This document shows positions 24,760 to 33,575 of a stretch of DNA of 64,000 nucleotides, piece after piece. The stretch's first letter is position 1. Every line of letters starts with the position of its first letter. The DNA is from Reclinomonas americana ATCC 50394 (Eukaryota; Jakobida; Jakobea; Jakobida): NCBI GenBank assembly GCA_048213135.1, contig PS015009.1, forward strand, positions 1,736,001-1,800,000, written 5' to 3'. The translations under genes and the position numbers were made by a program. Under the pieces are notes generated by a model. That model did not search any database. It saw only the letters and a program-made list of their open reading frames with translations, and was not told the DNA's origin.

Positions 24760-26030
24760 TTAAGTTGTTCAACCGTTCTCTTCGTCCCCTTCTTATATAT
24801 GCTGCTGTTGTAACCGTGGCCAGTATCCCTGTATACTACCTCCTCGTGGAATATATATGGAGAAGTGAACTGAAAGAGCATAATCGTATCGTTTCGGATG
24901 GCGTGAAACAGAACATACTTCATTCCCGGCTTTCAGGAAATGAACTGGACAGTGTAATGCGATCGCTGAATACGATCCAGCCGGGTGTATTGTGCGCTCC
25001 GGCAGCTGAGGTACGGGCAGACAGCATATATGATGTATACCGGCAGAATCTGAATTCCGCTCAAAAGGAAACCGACCGCTTCCAGGGCCTGGTCAGCTAT
25101 TTTGAAATCAACGGCCGGGCATATAGCGTTACTGTGGAAACCAATATGGAAGAGGCGAATGAAACCATCGCGGCGCTTACCCTAACGGGGTTTATCTTTT
25201 TTATTGTATTGCTCGGTGGCTTCCTGTTCATTAACCGGCGGGTATCCGGGAATATATGGCGGCCTTTTTATGGTACACTCGAAAAAATGAAAGGCTTCGA
25301 CCTGAGCAGGCAGGAGCCCATTGTATTTGAAAAAACAAACATCAGCGAATTTCATGAACTCAACGATAGTCTTTCTAAGCTCATCGCTGTCGACCTGGAG
25401 GTATATAAAAAACAAAAGGAGTTCACGGAAAATGTTTCTCATGAACTGCAAACGCCACTGGCTGTTGCGCAAACCAAACTGGATATATTATTGCAGGGCA
25501 ACCTGGTTGATGAGCAGTATGCACTGATTGATGAAGCGCAGAAAGCATTGAACCGCATCACCCGTATTAACAGGAACCTGTTGTTGCTGGCCAAAATCGG
25601 GAACAGCCAGTTCCCCGATGCAGAGCCGGTGAATGTGTCACTGTTGCTGGAACAGGCATTGTCCGGTCTTGCTGATATTGCCAATGGATACAGCCTTACC
25701 ATTGTTCCGGAGATCAGCACCAACTACCATGTTACGGCCAATAGAATCCTTACCGGTATATTACTCGAAAATCTGCTTACCAATGCCATCAGGTACAGTC
25801 CGCGGGGAAGCACTATAAAAGCGGAGTTAACTGCTTCCGGTTTAACGGTGACCAACCCGGGTACCGCGGCGCTGGATAAAACCGGCCTCTTCAAACGTTT
25901 CGGGAAAGCCTCGGAAAACCCCGGTACCGGCCTGGGATTGGCACTGGTACAGCAGATCAGTGACCGGTACGGGTGGACAACAGGTTATCGTTTTGAAGAC
26001 GGGTGCCATCATTTCTCCGTTCATTTCTGA
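24756..26030 (+). CDS. Sensor histidine kinase
   Basis: A 424-residue inner-membrane kinase. Two membrane segments (LLIYAAVVTVASIPVYYLLV and LTLTGFIFFIVLLGGFLFIN) enclose a short periplasmic sensor of about 110 residues. The H box is ENVSHELQTPLAVAQTK, the N box is ENLLTNAIRYSPRGS, and the G2 box is ENPGTGLGLALVQQ. The usual G1 DxGxG is reduced to TNPGTAALD, as in many small Bacteroidota kinases. The ATG at 24756 shares ATGA with the regulator stop; an ATG three codons upstream is also possible. It phosphorylates the regulator just upstream. The signal is unknown. Confidence 0.9.
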   Translation: MIKLFNRSLRPLLIYAAVVTVASIPVYYLLVEYIWRSELKEHNRIVSDGVKQNILHSRLSGNELDSVMRSLNTIQPGVLCAPAAEVRADSIYDVYRQNLNSAQKETDRFQGLVSYFEINGRAYSVTVETNMEEANETIAALTLTGFIFFIVLLGGFLFINRRVSGNIWRPFYGTLEKMKGFDLSRQEPIVFEKTNISEFHELNDSLSKLIAVDLEVYKKQKEFTENVSHELQTPLAVAQTKLDILLQGNLVDEQYALIDEAQKALNRITRINRNLLLLAKIGNSQFPDAEPVNVSLLLEQALSGLADIANGYSLTIVPEISTNYHVTANRILTGILLENLLTNAIRYSPRGSTIKAELTASGLTVTNPGTAALDKTGLFKRFGKASENPGTGLGLALVQQISDRYGWTTGYRFEDGCHHFSVHF

Positions 26031-26083
26031 TTCAAAATTCATTCAAAATCGGGGTGTAACTATGCAGTACAGCAATGTATTCC

Positions 26084-26764
26084 ATGAAACCTTTTTTTCT
26101 TCTCCTTAGTTTCTTTTTCTGCGGGCCGGCTTTTGCGCAGGTCCCGGATTCCGCTTACACCCGGCCGCATTACCCGCTCGGTAAAAAACAATTGTATGTG
26201 CCTGCTTCGCTCATCATCGGCGGTATACTGACCATTGACAATGGTACAGAAGCATTAAAAAAAGAACTGGCTGAAGAACGGAATGAGCACATGCCATTCT
26301 TCAAAACCCGCATTGACAATTACCTGCAGTATTCCCCCATTGCCATCGCTTATGGGCTTGATGCCATAGGTATCAAATCAAAAACGGATATCGTTAACCG
26401 CACAGCGATACTGGTGAAGGGAGAAGTCATAATGTTTGGAACCGTTACCCTCCTTAAATCGCTTACGCACCAGCTTCGTCCCGACGGAAGTACATACAAT
26501 TCTTTCCCTTCCGGGCATACCGCACAAGCATTCGCGGCGGCAACTTTTCTCAGCGAAGAGTATAAAGACAGGTTCAGGTGGATGCCATACCTGGCATATG
26601 GTATAGCAAGCTCGGTTGGATTACTCCGCATGGCGAATAACCGCCACTATATCAGCGACGTACTGACGGGCGCAGGTATTGGTATCCTGAGCATGAAGCT
26701 GTCGTACCACATGCACCAGTACAAATGGAATAAAAAAAATAAAACGTATAACACGGCGTATTAA
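26084..26764 (+). CDS. Exported PAP2-family phosphatase
   Basis: A 226-residue protein with a signal peptide (MKPFFLLLSFFFCGPAFAQ). It has the PAP2 catalytic motifs in order: KSLTHQLRP, PSGHTAQAF, and RMANNRHYISDVLTGAGIG. Such enzymes hydrolyse lipid-linked phosphates such as undecaprenyl pyrophosphate, or remove lipid A phosphates, at the periplasmic face. It lies 53 bases after the kinase gene. The pairing with a two-component system suggests regulated remodelling of envelope phosphates; the exact substrate is open. Confidence 0.88.
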   Translation: MKPFFLLLSFFFCGPAFAQVPDSAYTRPHYPLGKKQLYVPASLIIGGILTIDNGTEALKKELAEERNEHMPFFKTRIDNYLQYSPIAIAYGLDAIGIKSKTDIVNRTAILVKGEVIMFGTVTLLKSLTHQLRPDGSTYNSFPSGHTAQAFAAATFLSEEYKDRFRWMPYLAYGIASSVGLLRMANNRHYISDVLTGAGIGILSMKLSYHMHQYKWNKKNKTYNTAY

Positions 26765-26799
26765 TGACCGTTGTTCAGAATGTTTTCCAAATCGCCTTC

Positions 26800-26807
26800 T
26801 AGCTTTG
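26800..26807 (+). promoter_or_regulatory. -7 element TAGCTTTG before the PepSY-like gene
   Basis: TAGCTTTG matches TAnnTTTG and lies 30 bases before the ATG at 26838. No TTG stands at the usual 20-base distance, so the promoter may need an activator such as the adjacent response regulator. Confidence 0.45.
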
Positions 26808-26837
26808 TATCATTATCTACATCTAAAATAACCAATC

Positions 26838-27266
26838 ATGAAAATCATTGTAATGGCCCTGGCGGCAACAGTAATAGCCCTGAGCGGCTACTCCCAGAAA
26901 ATACAGGAGAAGGATCTGCCTGTCGCTGTAAAAGAAAGTTTTCATAAAAGCTATGCTTCCGCGAAACAGGTGAAGTGGGATAAAGAGAAAGAAAATTATG
27001 AAGCCAGCTTCGACTGGAATGGTGCTGATCACTCTGTGCTGTACAACGCGGAAGGGCAAACAGTAGAAACCGAAGTGGAAATAAAAGTAAGCGAACTGCC
27101 TGCCGCGGCAAAGCAATACATGGAAACGCATTACAATGGTAAAACCATTAAGGAAGCGGCAAAGATCACGGATGCTAAACAAGTGATAACCTACGAAGCA
27201 GAGATCAAAGGAATGGATGTGTTGTTTGATGCGCAGGGCAAATTCATTAAAACGGTAAAAGACTAA
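26838..27266 (+). CDS. Exported PepSY-like protein
   Basis: A 142-residue protein with a signal peptide ending at SGYSQ. Two copies of a PepSY-like unit follow: DLPVAVKESFHKSYASAKQV with KWDKEKENYEASFDWNGADH, then ELPAAAKQYMETHYNGKTIK with TYEAEIKGMDVLFDAQGKF. This is the PF11396-type fold common in Bacteroidota periplasmic proteins. It is encoded 25 bases before the outer-membrane receptor. The pair is often found under two-component control, and this protein may bind metal or inhibit a protease. The role is not proven. Confidence 0.8.
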   Translation: MKIIVMALAATVIALSGYSQKIQEKDLPVAVKESFHKSYASAKQVKWDKEKENYEASFDWNGADHSVLYNAEGQTVETEVEIKVSELPAAAKQYMETHYNGKTIKEAAKITDAKQVITYEAEIKGMDVLFDAQGKFIKTVKD

Positions 27267-27291
27267 CTGAAGAAAACTAAAAGTAGAAAAT

Positions 27292-29700
27292 ATGAGATGG
27301 ATGATGATGCTGCTTTTTTTGTGGATGGCAGCAGAGCCGGTACAGGCACAGAAAATTGAAGCGACTGTTTCAGGCATGATTAAAGATAAAGCCGATCGGG
27401 CGGGAATGTCCTATGTCAATGTGCAGTTGAAAAAACTGCCAGACAGCCAGTTTGTATCGGGTACTATTTCAGACGACAAAGGAAGGTTTGCGCTTACAGG
27501 GATTAAAGAAGGTGATTATGTGCTGGAGTGTTCCTTCACCGGATATGCAACCAAAACAGTGCATGTATTTGTGGGTAAGCTGACTCCCAACATTGAGGTC
27601 CCGCTTCTTGAAATGAGCAGGGAGCAAAAAGTGATGGATGCTGTAGTAGTGAGCGCCAAACAGGAAACCGTCTCTTCCAAAATGGATAAGAAAACATTCA
27701 GCCTGGCCAATAACATCAGCCAGTCCGGCGGCTCTGTTCTCGAAGCCATGAAGAATCTGCCGGGTGTTACGGTAGGGCAGGATGGTAAAGTGCAGCTGCG
27801 TGGCAGCGATAAAATTACCGTGCTGATCGATGGCAAGCAAACGGCGCTGACCGGCTTCGGTACACAAACCGGCCTTGACAATATCCCGGCATCGGCCATT
27901 GACAGGATCGAAGTCATCAATAATCCATCGGCCCGTTACGACGCCAATGGCAATGCGGGCATCATCAACATCATCTATAAAAAAGAAAAGAAGGAAGGCC
28001 TCAATGGTAAAGCAGGGCTGACAGGCGGTTTGGGCGCTTTATGGATCAAGCAGGGTAATTATCCCGGCATCAGGCCGCAGTACCAGGCCACGCCAAAGAT
28101 CAATCCCTCACTGGCGCTGAACTACCGCAAAGGAAAGATCAATGTATTTTTTCAGGGAGATGACCTGTACACAAAAACGCTGAACAAAAACGAATTTGCT
28201 GACCGGTACTACGATAACGGCGATACCGTTCGTCAGCAGACAAAACGCAACAGGACGACCAATGTGCTGACACTTAAATCCGGGATAGATGCCTATGTCG
28301 ATAACCGGAACACACTTACCCTGGCTGGGTTGTTCAGCAGTGAAAAAATACTGGACCGTGGCGACGAACCTTTTTATAACGGCGATCTTACGAAAAGAAA
28401 CCGCTTGTGGCAGTTCCTGGAAGATGAGCTGAAAACAACCGTGACGGTGTCGGGCAGCTGGGTGCATCGTTTCCCGCAACCGGGGAGGTCCCTTTCATTG
28501 GGTGCTAATTATACTTTTCACCGGGAAGATGAGAAATACTTTTTTACCAATATCATGCCTTCCTACACCGGGCTGGACTCGTTCAAATTATTGTCGGATG
28601 AGCATGTGGCCGACATCAATATGGATTATGTACAACCCCTTCGTTACGGCAGGATAGAAGGCGGGCTTAAATTCAGGCGGAGGTACATACCCACCAATAT
28701 GCAATTCAAACCCGGGCTGAACTCGCCCCTGGACACCACGGCCGGGGGATGGGCCAATTACGGGGAAACCATACCTGCTGTGTATGGAAACTATGTTTTT
28801 GAAAATAAGCATATAGAGGCGGAACTGGGGTTGCGTGTTGAATACGTGCACCTGAACTATGAGGTTAATCCCGGGCATCGTACCTATAAAAGCGATGGCT
28901 ACCAATATACGCAGCCTTTCCCTAACCTGAGACTGGCCTGGAAGATAAATGACCGGAGTAAACTTTCTTTCTTCTATAACCGCCGGGTAGACAGGCCCAA
29001 TGAAGTAGACATACGCATCTTTCCTAAATACGATGATGCGGAGATCATTAAGGTAGGGAACCCTGCCCTGCGGCCGCAGTTCACCAACAGTTTTGAACTG
29101 GGATACAAACGTAACTGGGGGAAACCTTCTTTGTACGCATCCATATATCACAAACGCATGGAAACCACCATCACACGTATAGCCAGTACTGCACCCGGAA
29201 GTAATCTTATCTACAATGTATTTCAGAATGCGGGGCGCAGCTATAATACCGGCGCTGAATTGCTGTTCGACTGGCCGGCAGCTAAATGGGTCAACCTTAA
29301 CCTTAACCTGAATGGCTACCAGAATACGGTGGAAGGGTTTACCATCATTAATAAATACCCCATAACCGATACCATCAGTACAGCAAGGGAACAGATTGTT
29401 TCCGGGAATATTAAATTGAACGCGATGCTGCACCTGCCAAAAAAATGGGAAGGACAACTGAGCATGGTATACCTGGCCCCCGACCTGGTTCCGCAGGGAA
29501 AAACTTTTTCGCGGTTCTATATTGATATGGGGGTAAAGAAAACAGTACAGAAAGGCAAAGGAGAATTGTTTATCAATGTGTCTGACATAGCCAATACCAG
29601 CAGATTGAGAAAAGAGATACAGGGTAAAGGGTTCAGGTACATGTCTACAGACTATTATGAAACACAGGTATTCCGGGTTGGGTATATGTATAAGTTTTAG
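27292..29700 (+). CDS. TonB-type outer-membrane beta-barrel receptor
   Basis: An 802-residue protein with a signal peptide (MRWMMMLLFLWMAAEPVQAQ). A carboxypeptidase-regulatory-like domain (GMIKDKADRAGMSYVNVQLK ... LECSFTGYATKT) is followed by a plug (VLEAMKNLPGVTVGQDGKVQ, LIDGKQTALTGFGTQTGLDN, ASAIDRIEVINNPSARYDAN) and a long barrel ending in FRVGYMYKF. This is the outer-membrane beta-barrel family (PF14905 type) rather than a SusC. No TonB box is obvious. With the PepSY-like partner it forms the output of the two-component locus and probably imports or exports a metal complex, peptide or similar ligand. Confidence 0.88.
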   Translation: MRWMMMLLFLWMAAEPVQAQKIEATVSGMIKDKADRAGMSYVNVQLKKLPDSQFVSGTISDDKGRFALTGIKEGDYVLECSFTGYATKTVHVFVGKLTPNIEVPLLEMSREQKVMDAVVVSAKQETVSSKMDKKTFSLANNISQSGGSVLEAMKNLPGVTVGQDGKVQLRGSDKITVLIDGKQTALTGFGTQTGLDNIPASAIDRIEVINNPSARYDANGNAGIINIIYKKEKKEGLNGKAGLTGGLGALWIKQGNYPGIRPQYQATPKINPSLALNYRKGKINVFFQGDDLYTKTLNKNEFADRYYDNGDTVRQQTKRNRTTNVLTLKSGIDAYVDNRNTLTLAGLFSSEKILDRGDEPFYNGDLTKRNRLWQFLEDELKTTVTVSGSWVHRFPQPGRSLSLGANYTFHREDEKYFFTNIMPSYTGLDSFKLLSDEHVADINMDYVQPLRYGRIEGGLKFRRRYIPTNMQFKPGLNSPLDTTAGGWANYGETIPAVYGNYVFENKHIEAELGLRVEYVHLNYEVNPGHRTYKSDGYQYTQPFPNLRLAWKINDRSKLSFFYNRRVDRPNEVDIRIFPKYDDAEIIKVGNPALRPQFTNSFELGYKRNWGKPSLYASIYHKRMETTITRIASTAPGSNLIYNVFQNAGRSYNTGAELLFDWPAAKWVNLNLNLNGYQNTVEGFTIINKYPITDTISTAREQIVSGNIKLNAMLHLPKKWEGQLSMVYLAPDLVPQGKTFSRFYIDMGVKKTVQKGKGELFINVSDIANTSRLRKEIQGKGFRYMSTDYYETQVFRVGYMYKF

Positions 29701-29741
29701 TTTTACCTGGATACATTGATTTTTTGTTTACTAAATCCTTT

Positions 29742-29749
29742 TATATTTG
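29742..29749 (+). promoter_or_regulatory. -7 element TATATTTG before the DUF3634-like gene
   Basis: TATATTTG matches TAnnTTTG and stands 11 bases before the ATG at 29761. TTG triplets nearby are 15 and 23 bases away rather than 20. Confidence 0.4.
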
Positions 29750-29760
29750 GTCACCATACT

Positions 29761-30042
29761 ATGCGTGACCTTTTTTTTAATCTTTCCTTACTCATCTGCC
29801 GGATCACCCGTAACCCTGTATTTATTATAGCATACAGGAAAGGGCGGCCTCCTGTGGTAAAGGGTTCGGTGAAAAGCAGCTTTACCAGTATATGTTATGA
29901 AATACTGCAGCGGGGCGATATTAGTTCAGGTCTGGTGTTCGCTGTTAAAGGGAAGTATGGCGTCCCGGTATTAAAAACATCGGGCAGTATACCGCCACAT
30001 ATGCTCCAGCAATTAAGGAATACCTGGGGTTTCAGTAACTAA
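29761..30042 (+). CDS. DUF3634-like small protein
   Basis: A 93-residue protein. A short hydrophobic start (MRDLFFNLSLLICRITRNPV) is followed by VVKGSVKSSFTSICYEILQR and a C-terminal SGSIPPHMLQQLRNTWG. From memory this matches the DUF3634 pattern (G.lP..v...lR..W), a family of unknown function. The ATG at 29761 follows the -7 element and is preferred to an upstream frame extension. It lies 14 bases before the rhomboid gene, so both are probably co-transcribed. Confidence 0.6.
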   Translation: MRDLFFNLSLLICRITRNPVFIIAYRKGRPPVVKGSVKSSFTSICYEILQRGDISSGLVFAVKGKYGVPVLKTSGSIPPHMLQQLRNTWGFSN

Positions 30043-30056
30043 ACATCACATCCATT

Positions 30057-30893
30057 ATGTATACAGGTGTTTCAGGTCTGCTGCTTATCATTGCCAACAT
30101 CGCTTTCTCCTACCAGGGATTTAAGAATACTGCTTTTTTTGATGGGTATCAATTTGAAGTAGACGCCATCCTGCGGAATAAGGATTATAAACGTCTTTTT
30201 ACTTCCGGTTTTCTTCATGCCAACTGGACGCACCTGCTGTTCAATATGGTAACGCTTTTTTTATTTGCCGGTCCGCTCACCTTTGTCGCAGGAGAAGTTA
30301 AATTCCTGGTCATTTATTTCGCCAGCCTGCTGGGCGGTAACCTGCTGGCCCTGTTCATTCACCGCCAGCATGACGATTACCGTGCTATAGGAGCTTCAGG
30401 CGCAGTGGCGGGTGTTGTCTTCGCCTGCCTGGTGCTGATACCGGGTATGGGCGTTAGTTTTTTCGGGCTCGGTTTTGCCATACCGGGTTGGTTGTACGGG
30501 TTGGTGTATATACTGTATTCTGTTTATGGCATCAGGGCAAAAAGACATAATATTGGTCACGAAGCCCACCTGGGAGGCGCTTTAACCGGCATGTTGGTGG
30601 CTTTACTGATGCAGCCATCGGCACTCATCACTAACTACACTTTTGTACTGACCATATCCATACCCGTAGTCATCTTCCTGGCAATAATGATAGCCCGGCC
30701 TGAAGTCATACTGCTGAACATACCACTGAGGCCTAAACGGAAAGTGTATTCCATCGACCAGCAATACAATGAAGATAAACTGGCGCAGCAAAAAGAGCTG
30801 GACCGGATACTGGACAAGATTGCGGCCAGGGGCATGTCGGCACTTACTAAAAAAGAAAAAGAAACACTGAAGCAGCTCTCGGATAAAAATTAA
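30057..30893 (+). CDS. Rhomboid-family intramembrane serine protease
   Basis: A 278-residue membrane protein with at least six membrane segments. The family landmarks are present: FLHANWTHLLFNM, the catalytic Ser in GASGAVAGV, and the catalytic His in GHEAHLGGALTGM. Rhomboids cut single-pass membrane proteins within the bilayer. A cytoplasmic, charged tail of about 60 residues follows (ELDRILDKIAARGMSALTKK), as in many Bacteroidota members. The substrate is unknown. Confidence 0.92.
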   Translation: MYTGVSGLLLIIANIAFSYQGFKNTAFFDGYQFEVDAILRNKDYKRLFTSGFLHANWTHLLFNMVTLFLFAGPLTFVAGEVKFLVIYFASLLGGNLLALFIHRQHDDYRAIGASGAVAGVVFACLVLIPGMGVSFFGLGFAIPGWLYGLVYILYSVYGIRAKRHNIGHEAHLGGALTGMLVALLMQPSALITNYTFVLTISIPVVIFLAIMIARPEVILLNIPLRPKRKVYSIDQQYNEDKLAQQKELDRILDKIAARGMSALTKKEKETLKQLSDKN

Positions 30894-31035
30894 TGAAGGA
30901 GAAATAAACCTTCCTTAAAATGACGGGCTAACTGTACGCAATCCGCCTCTTCAATTGTCGTATTTACACCTTTTCAGTGCTCTATTGTGGCAGTATGTTT
31001 GCAATACCATTCGCATAACTTTAAAACGAAACGAT

Positions 31036-31509
31036 ATGCAAAAGATATTCCCCTGTTTGTGGTTCGACAACAATGCCGAAGAAGCCATTCAGTTGTATGC
31101 CTCAGTTTTTAACAATGTAGCCATAACCGATGTACTCCGCAATGGCCCCGGCGGTCCCGGTCCTGAAGGCTCTATCCTTACTGCCAAATTCACCATTGAA
31201 GGACAGGAATTCCTGGCGCTGAACGGAGGGCCTGTATTCAAATTTACAGAAGCCATTTCCCTTATCGTGTATTGCAATACCCAGGAAGAGATTGATGAAA
31301 AGTGGGCAAAACTTACGGCCGGTGGCGGCGAAGAATCCATGTGCGGCTGGCTGAAAGACAAGTTTGGTCTCTCCTGGCAGATCACACCGCCGCAACTGCC
31401 TAAAATGCTGCAGGATCCCGATCCCGCCAAAGCAGGTAAAGCCATGCAGGCCATGATGCAGATGAAGAAACTGGATATTGCCGCATTGGAAAAAGCGTAC
31501 AACAGCTAA
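31036..31509 (+). CDS. VOC-superfamily protein (PhnB/3-demethylubiquinone methyltransferase-like)
   Basis: A 157-residue protein beginning MQKIFPCLWFDNNAEEAIQL. The signature ALNGGPVFKFTEAISLIVYC, followed by DKFGLSWQITPPQL, is that of the PhnB-like group of the vicinal-oxygen-chelate fold. These form dimers with two beta-alpha-beta-beta-beta units; many bind a metal but the biochemical role is mostly unknown. A -7-like element TATGTTTG lies at 30994-31001, 35 bases upstream. It is a single gene followed by a repeat-containing gap. Confidence 0.82.
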   Translation: MQKIFPCLWFDNNAEEAIQLYASVFNNVAITDVLRNGPGGPGPEGSILTAKFTIEGQEFLALNGGPVFKFTEAISLIVYCNTQEEIDEKWAKLTAGGGEESMCGWLKDKFGLSWQITPPQLPKMLQDPDPAKAGKAMQAMMQMKKLDIAALEKAYNS

Positions 31510-31558
31510 TCCGTGCACAATATCTTCGCGTAACCTTAGCGCCCTTCCTTCTTTGCGT

Positions 31559-31602
31559 GGAGAGACCCTTCGCTTCGCACGGAGAGACCCTTCGCTTCGC
31601 TC
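31559..31602. repeat. Two tandem copies of a 22-base repeat
   Basis: GGAGAGACCCTTCGCTTCGC + AC at 31559-31580 and the same 20 bases + TC at 31581-31602. The preceding TAACCTTAGCGCCC and CTTCTTTGCGTGG look like the dispersed 'ctttgcgt' intergenic repeats found in several genomes of this group. Confidence 0.8.
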
Positions 31603-31644
31603 TGGGTAAAATTTGTACTTTGTAATTCTTAACCCGTAATTGCA

Positions 31645-32427
31645 ATGGCGAAATCTGTAAAAGCCGCATCACCCAAGCCTCCTGCGCTGGAAAAGATACC
31701 GGTGTTAACAAAGGATGTCACCGCTAAACATTTCATGCAAAAACTGGCGCATTACCAGTCAGACGCGGAGCTGAAAAAAATACAACGCTATTTTAAAAGC
31801 GGTGAAGGGGAGTATGGCGAAGGTGATGTGTTCATCGGTGTGCGCATGGGTCAGTTGTTCGAACTGGCCAAAGCCTTCAGCGCTATGCCTGTGGCGGAGC
31901 TGGCCAAATTGATGGACAGTCCTATACACGAAGCCCGGGCCGGCGCCATGAGCATCATGGATAAAGAATCGAGGAATAAAAAAGTGACGGAAGAAAGATT
32001 GAAGTCACTCTTTGACCTGTATATGAAAAAAATAGACAGGGTCAACAACTGGGACCTTGTCGATCTTGGTTGCCTGTACATGACCGGTCGTTACTTATTT
32101 GACAAGCCCCGGAAAATATTATACAAACTGGCCCGTTCAAAGACTATCTGGGAACGGCGCACGGCTATATTATCCACCTGTTATTTTATCCGCCAGGGCG
32201 ATATTGATGACACCATGGCCATAGCTGAACTGCTGGTGAAAGACAAAGAAGACCTCATTCACAAAGCCACCGGCTGGATGCTGCGTTTTGCCTGGGCAAA
32301 AGACCCCGGCCGGGTTACCGCTTTTCTCGACAAACATGCCGCCACCATGCCCCGCACCCTGCTGCGTTATACCATCGAAAATTTTGATAAGAAGAAAAAG
32401 GACTATTACATGGGCCTTGGTAAATAA
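31645..32427 (+). CDS. alkD: DNA alkylation repair protein (AlkD-like HEAT-repeat glycosylase)
   Basis: A 260-residue all-helical protein of HEAT-like repeats. After a basic, Pro-rich N-terminus it shows the AlkD landmarks: FIGVRMGQLFELAKAF, RVNNWDLVDLGCLYM with the Trp-Asp pair used for base excision, RSKTIWERRTAILSTCYFIR, and HKATGWMLRFAWAKDP. AlkD-type enzymes remove positively charged 3- and 7-alkyl purines without flipping the base. It stands 65 bases before the AraC-Ogt gene, within an alkylation-repair neighbourhood, though that gene has its own promoter. Confidence 0.85.
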   Translation: MAKSVKAASPKPPALEKIPVLTKDVTAKHFMQKLAHYQSDAELKKIQRYFKSGEGEYGEGDVFIGVRMGQLFELAKAFSAMPVAELAKLMDSPIHEARAGAMSIMDKESRNKKVTEERLKSLFDLYMKKIDRVNNWDLVDLGCLYMTGRYLFDKPRKILYKLARSKTIWERRTAILSTCYFIRQGDIDDTMAIAELLVKDKEDLIHKATGWMLRFAWAKDPGRVTAFLDKHAATMPRTLLRYTIENFDKKKKDYYMGLGK

Positions 32428-32443
32428 CTCCGCAAGTTCCGGG

Positions 32444-32474
32444 TTGCCCGCGCCTTTATGCCGGTATATTTTTG
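32444..32474 (+). promoter_or_regulatory. Promoter of the AraC-Ogt operon (TTG-N20-TATTTTTG)
   Basis: TTG at 32444-32446, exactly 20 bases, TATTTTTG at 32467-32474, then the ATG at 32493. It matches the window's consensus spacing and would start the Ada-like, zinc-module and AlkB genes. Confidence 0.65.
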
Positions 32475-32492
32475 TGTTGTAAATTTAAAAAA

Positions 32493-33335
32493 ATGAACAC
32501 AGCACAAGAGTACCAGTACGACCGCATCGCGGAAGCCATACAGTACATACAAACACATTTTAAGGAGCAGCCCGCACTGGATGAAGTAGCAGAGCAGGTA
32601 CACCTGAGCCCTTTTCATTTTCAGCGGCTGTTTACCGAATGGGCAGGAGTAAGCCCTAAAAAATTTCTCCAGTACATCAGCGTGGAGCATGCCAAGCATA
32701 TGCTCAAAGAACAACAGGTTACCTTGTTTGATGCCGCGCTGGAAACGGGTTTGTCGGGCACCGGGCGCCTGCATGATCTCTTCATCAATATAGAAGGAAT
32801 GACACCCGGCGAATATAAGAATGGCGGCGAAGCGCTGGAGATACACTACAGCTATGCCGAAACACCTTTTGGTAATATTATGGTGGCATCTACAGCGAAA
32901 GGGATCTGTCATATGGCTTTCGCCGATGATGAACAAAAAGCATTGCAGTTATTACAGCAGCAATTTCCCCGGGCACGGTACAAACAAATGGTTGACCTGG
33001 CGCAACAGAAAGCGTTATACATTTTCACACACGACTGGAGCCGCATCGATGACATACGGCTTCACCTCAAAGGCACACCCTTTCAGCTGAAGGTTTGGGA
33101 GAGCCTGCTGAAAATACCCATGGGGCAATTATCAACCTATGGCACCATCGCGGAGCAGATCAAACAACCTGGTGCTTCACGTGCGGTAGGGTCGGCCATT
33201 GGCAGTAACCCGGTTGCTTTCCTCATTCCCTGTCACCGGGTGATCCGCTCCGGTGGCGATTTTGGCGGCTACATGTGGGGACCCGTACGCAAAGCCGCCA
33301 TCATTGGCTGGGAAGCGGCACATACACAACAGTAA
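32493..33335 (+). CDS. AraC helix-turn-helix fused to O6-methylguanine-DNA methyltransferase (Ada-like)
   Basis: A 280-residue fusion. Residues about 10-110 form an AraC-type DNA-binding domain (HFKEQPALDEVAEQVHLSPF ... FDAALETGLSGTGRLHDLFI). The rest is an O6-alkylguanine acceptor ending in the active motif SNPVAFLIPCHRVIRSGGDF, where the Cys takes the alkyl group. It therefore looks like Ada without its N-terminal zinc/phosphotriester domain. That domain type is encoded in the next gene four bases away. It repairs O6-methylguanine and probably regulates this cluster. How it would sense damage without a fused N-terminal domain is unclear. A TTG upstream gives a poor N-terminus, so the ATG at 32493 is used. 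Confidence 0.9.
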   Translation: MNTAQEYQYDRIAEAIQYIQTHFKEQPALDEVAEQVHLSPFHFQRLFTEWAGVSPKKFLQYISVEHAKHMLKEQQVTLFDAALETGLSGTGRLHDLFINIEGMTPGEYKNGGEALEIHYSYAETPFGNIMVASTAKGICHMAFADDEQKALQLLQQQFPRARYKQMVDLAQQKALYIFTHDWSRIDDIRLHLKGTPFQLKVWESLLKIPMGQLSTYGTIAEQIKQPGASRAVGSAIGSNPVAFLIPCHRVIRSGGDFGGYMWGPVRKAAIIGWEAAHTQQ

Positions 33336-33338
33336 AAG

Positions 33339-33575
33339 ATGTGGCGTCATAAAAACATGACCACGGCAAACCTGTTCCGGCTTATTCACAATGGCAGTAT
33401 ACTGCTGGCGGGCAACAAACGGTTACATATTTACGGAACACTCCGCTGCAGGTCGGGCAAAAGAATGCTTCGCGGGAACAGGGTATTCTTTTCTTCCCGG
33501 GAAGAAGCACAAGCTCTTGGTTACAGGCCCTGTGCACATTGTATGTATGCGGAATATAAAAAATGGAAACGATGA
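33339..33575 (+). CDS. Stand-alone Ada-type zinc module
   Basis: A 78-residue protein (or 72 from the Met at codon 7). It resembles the Ada N-terminal zinc domain: RLHIYGTLRCRSGKRM, then NRVFFSSREEAQALGYRPCA and HCM. In Ada four Cys bind zinc and one of them takes the methyl group from phosphotriesters. Here only three Cys are seen (LRC and CAHC). The position of the second Ada Cys (C-x3-C) is Lys, and a His in RLHIYG might replace it as a ligand. It lies between the AraC-Ogt and AlkB genes and overlaps AlkB by 13 bases, so it belongs to the repair operon. Methyl sensing is plausible but not shown. Confidence 0.75.
   Translation: MWRHKNMTTANLFRLIHNGSILLAGNKRLHIYGTLRCRSGKRMLRGNRVFFSSREEAQALGYRPCAHCMYAEYKKWKR

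Noticed and set aside
31559-31602. Start of a CRISPR array
   Set aside because: Only two abutting copies without spacers and no cas genes nearby.
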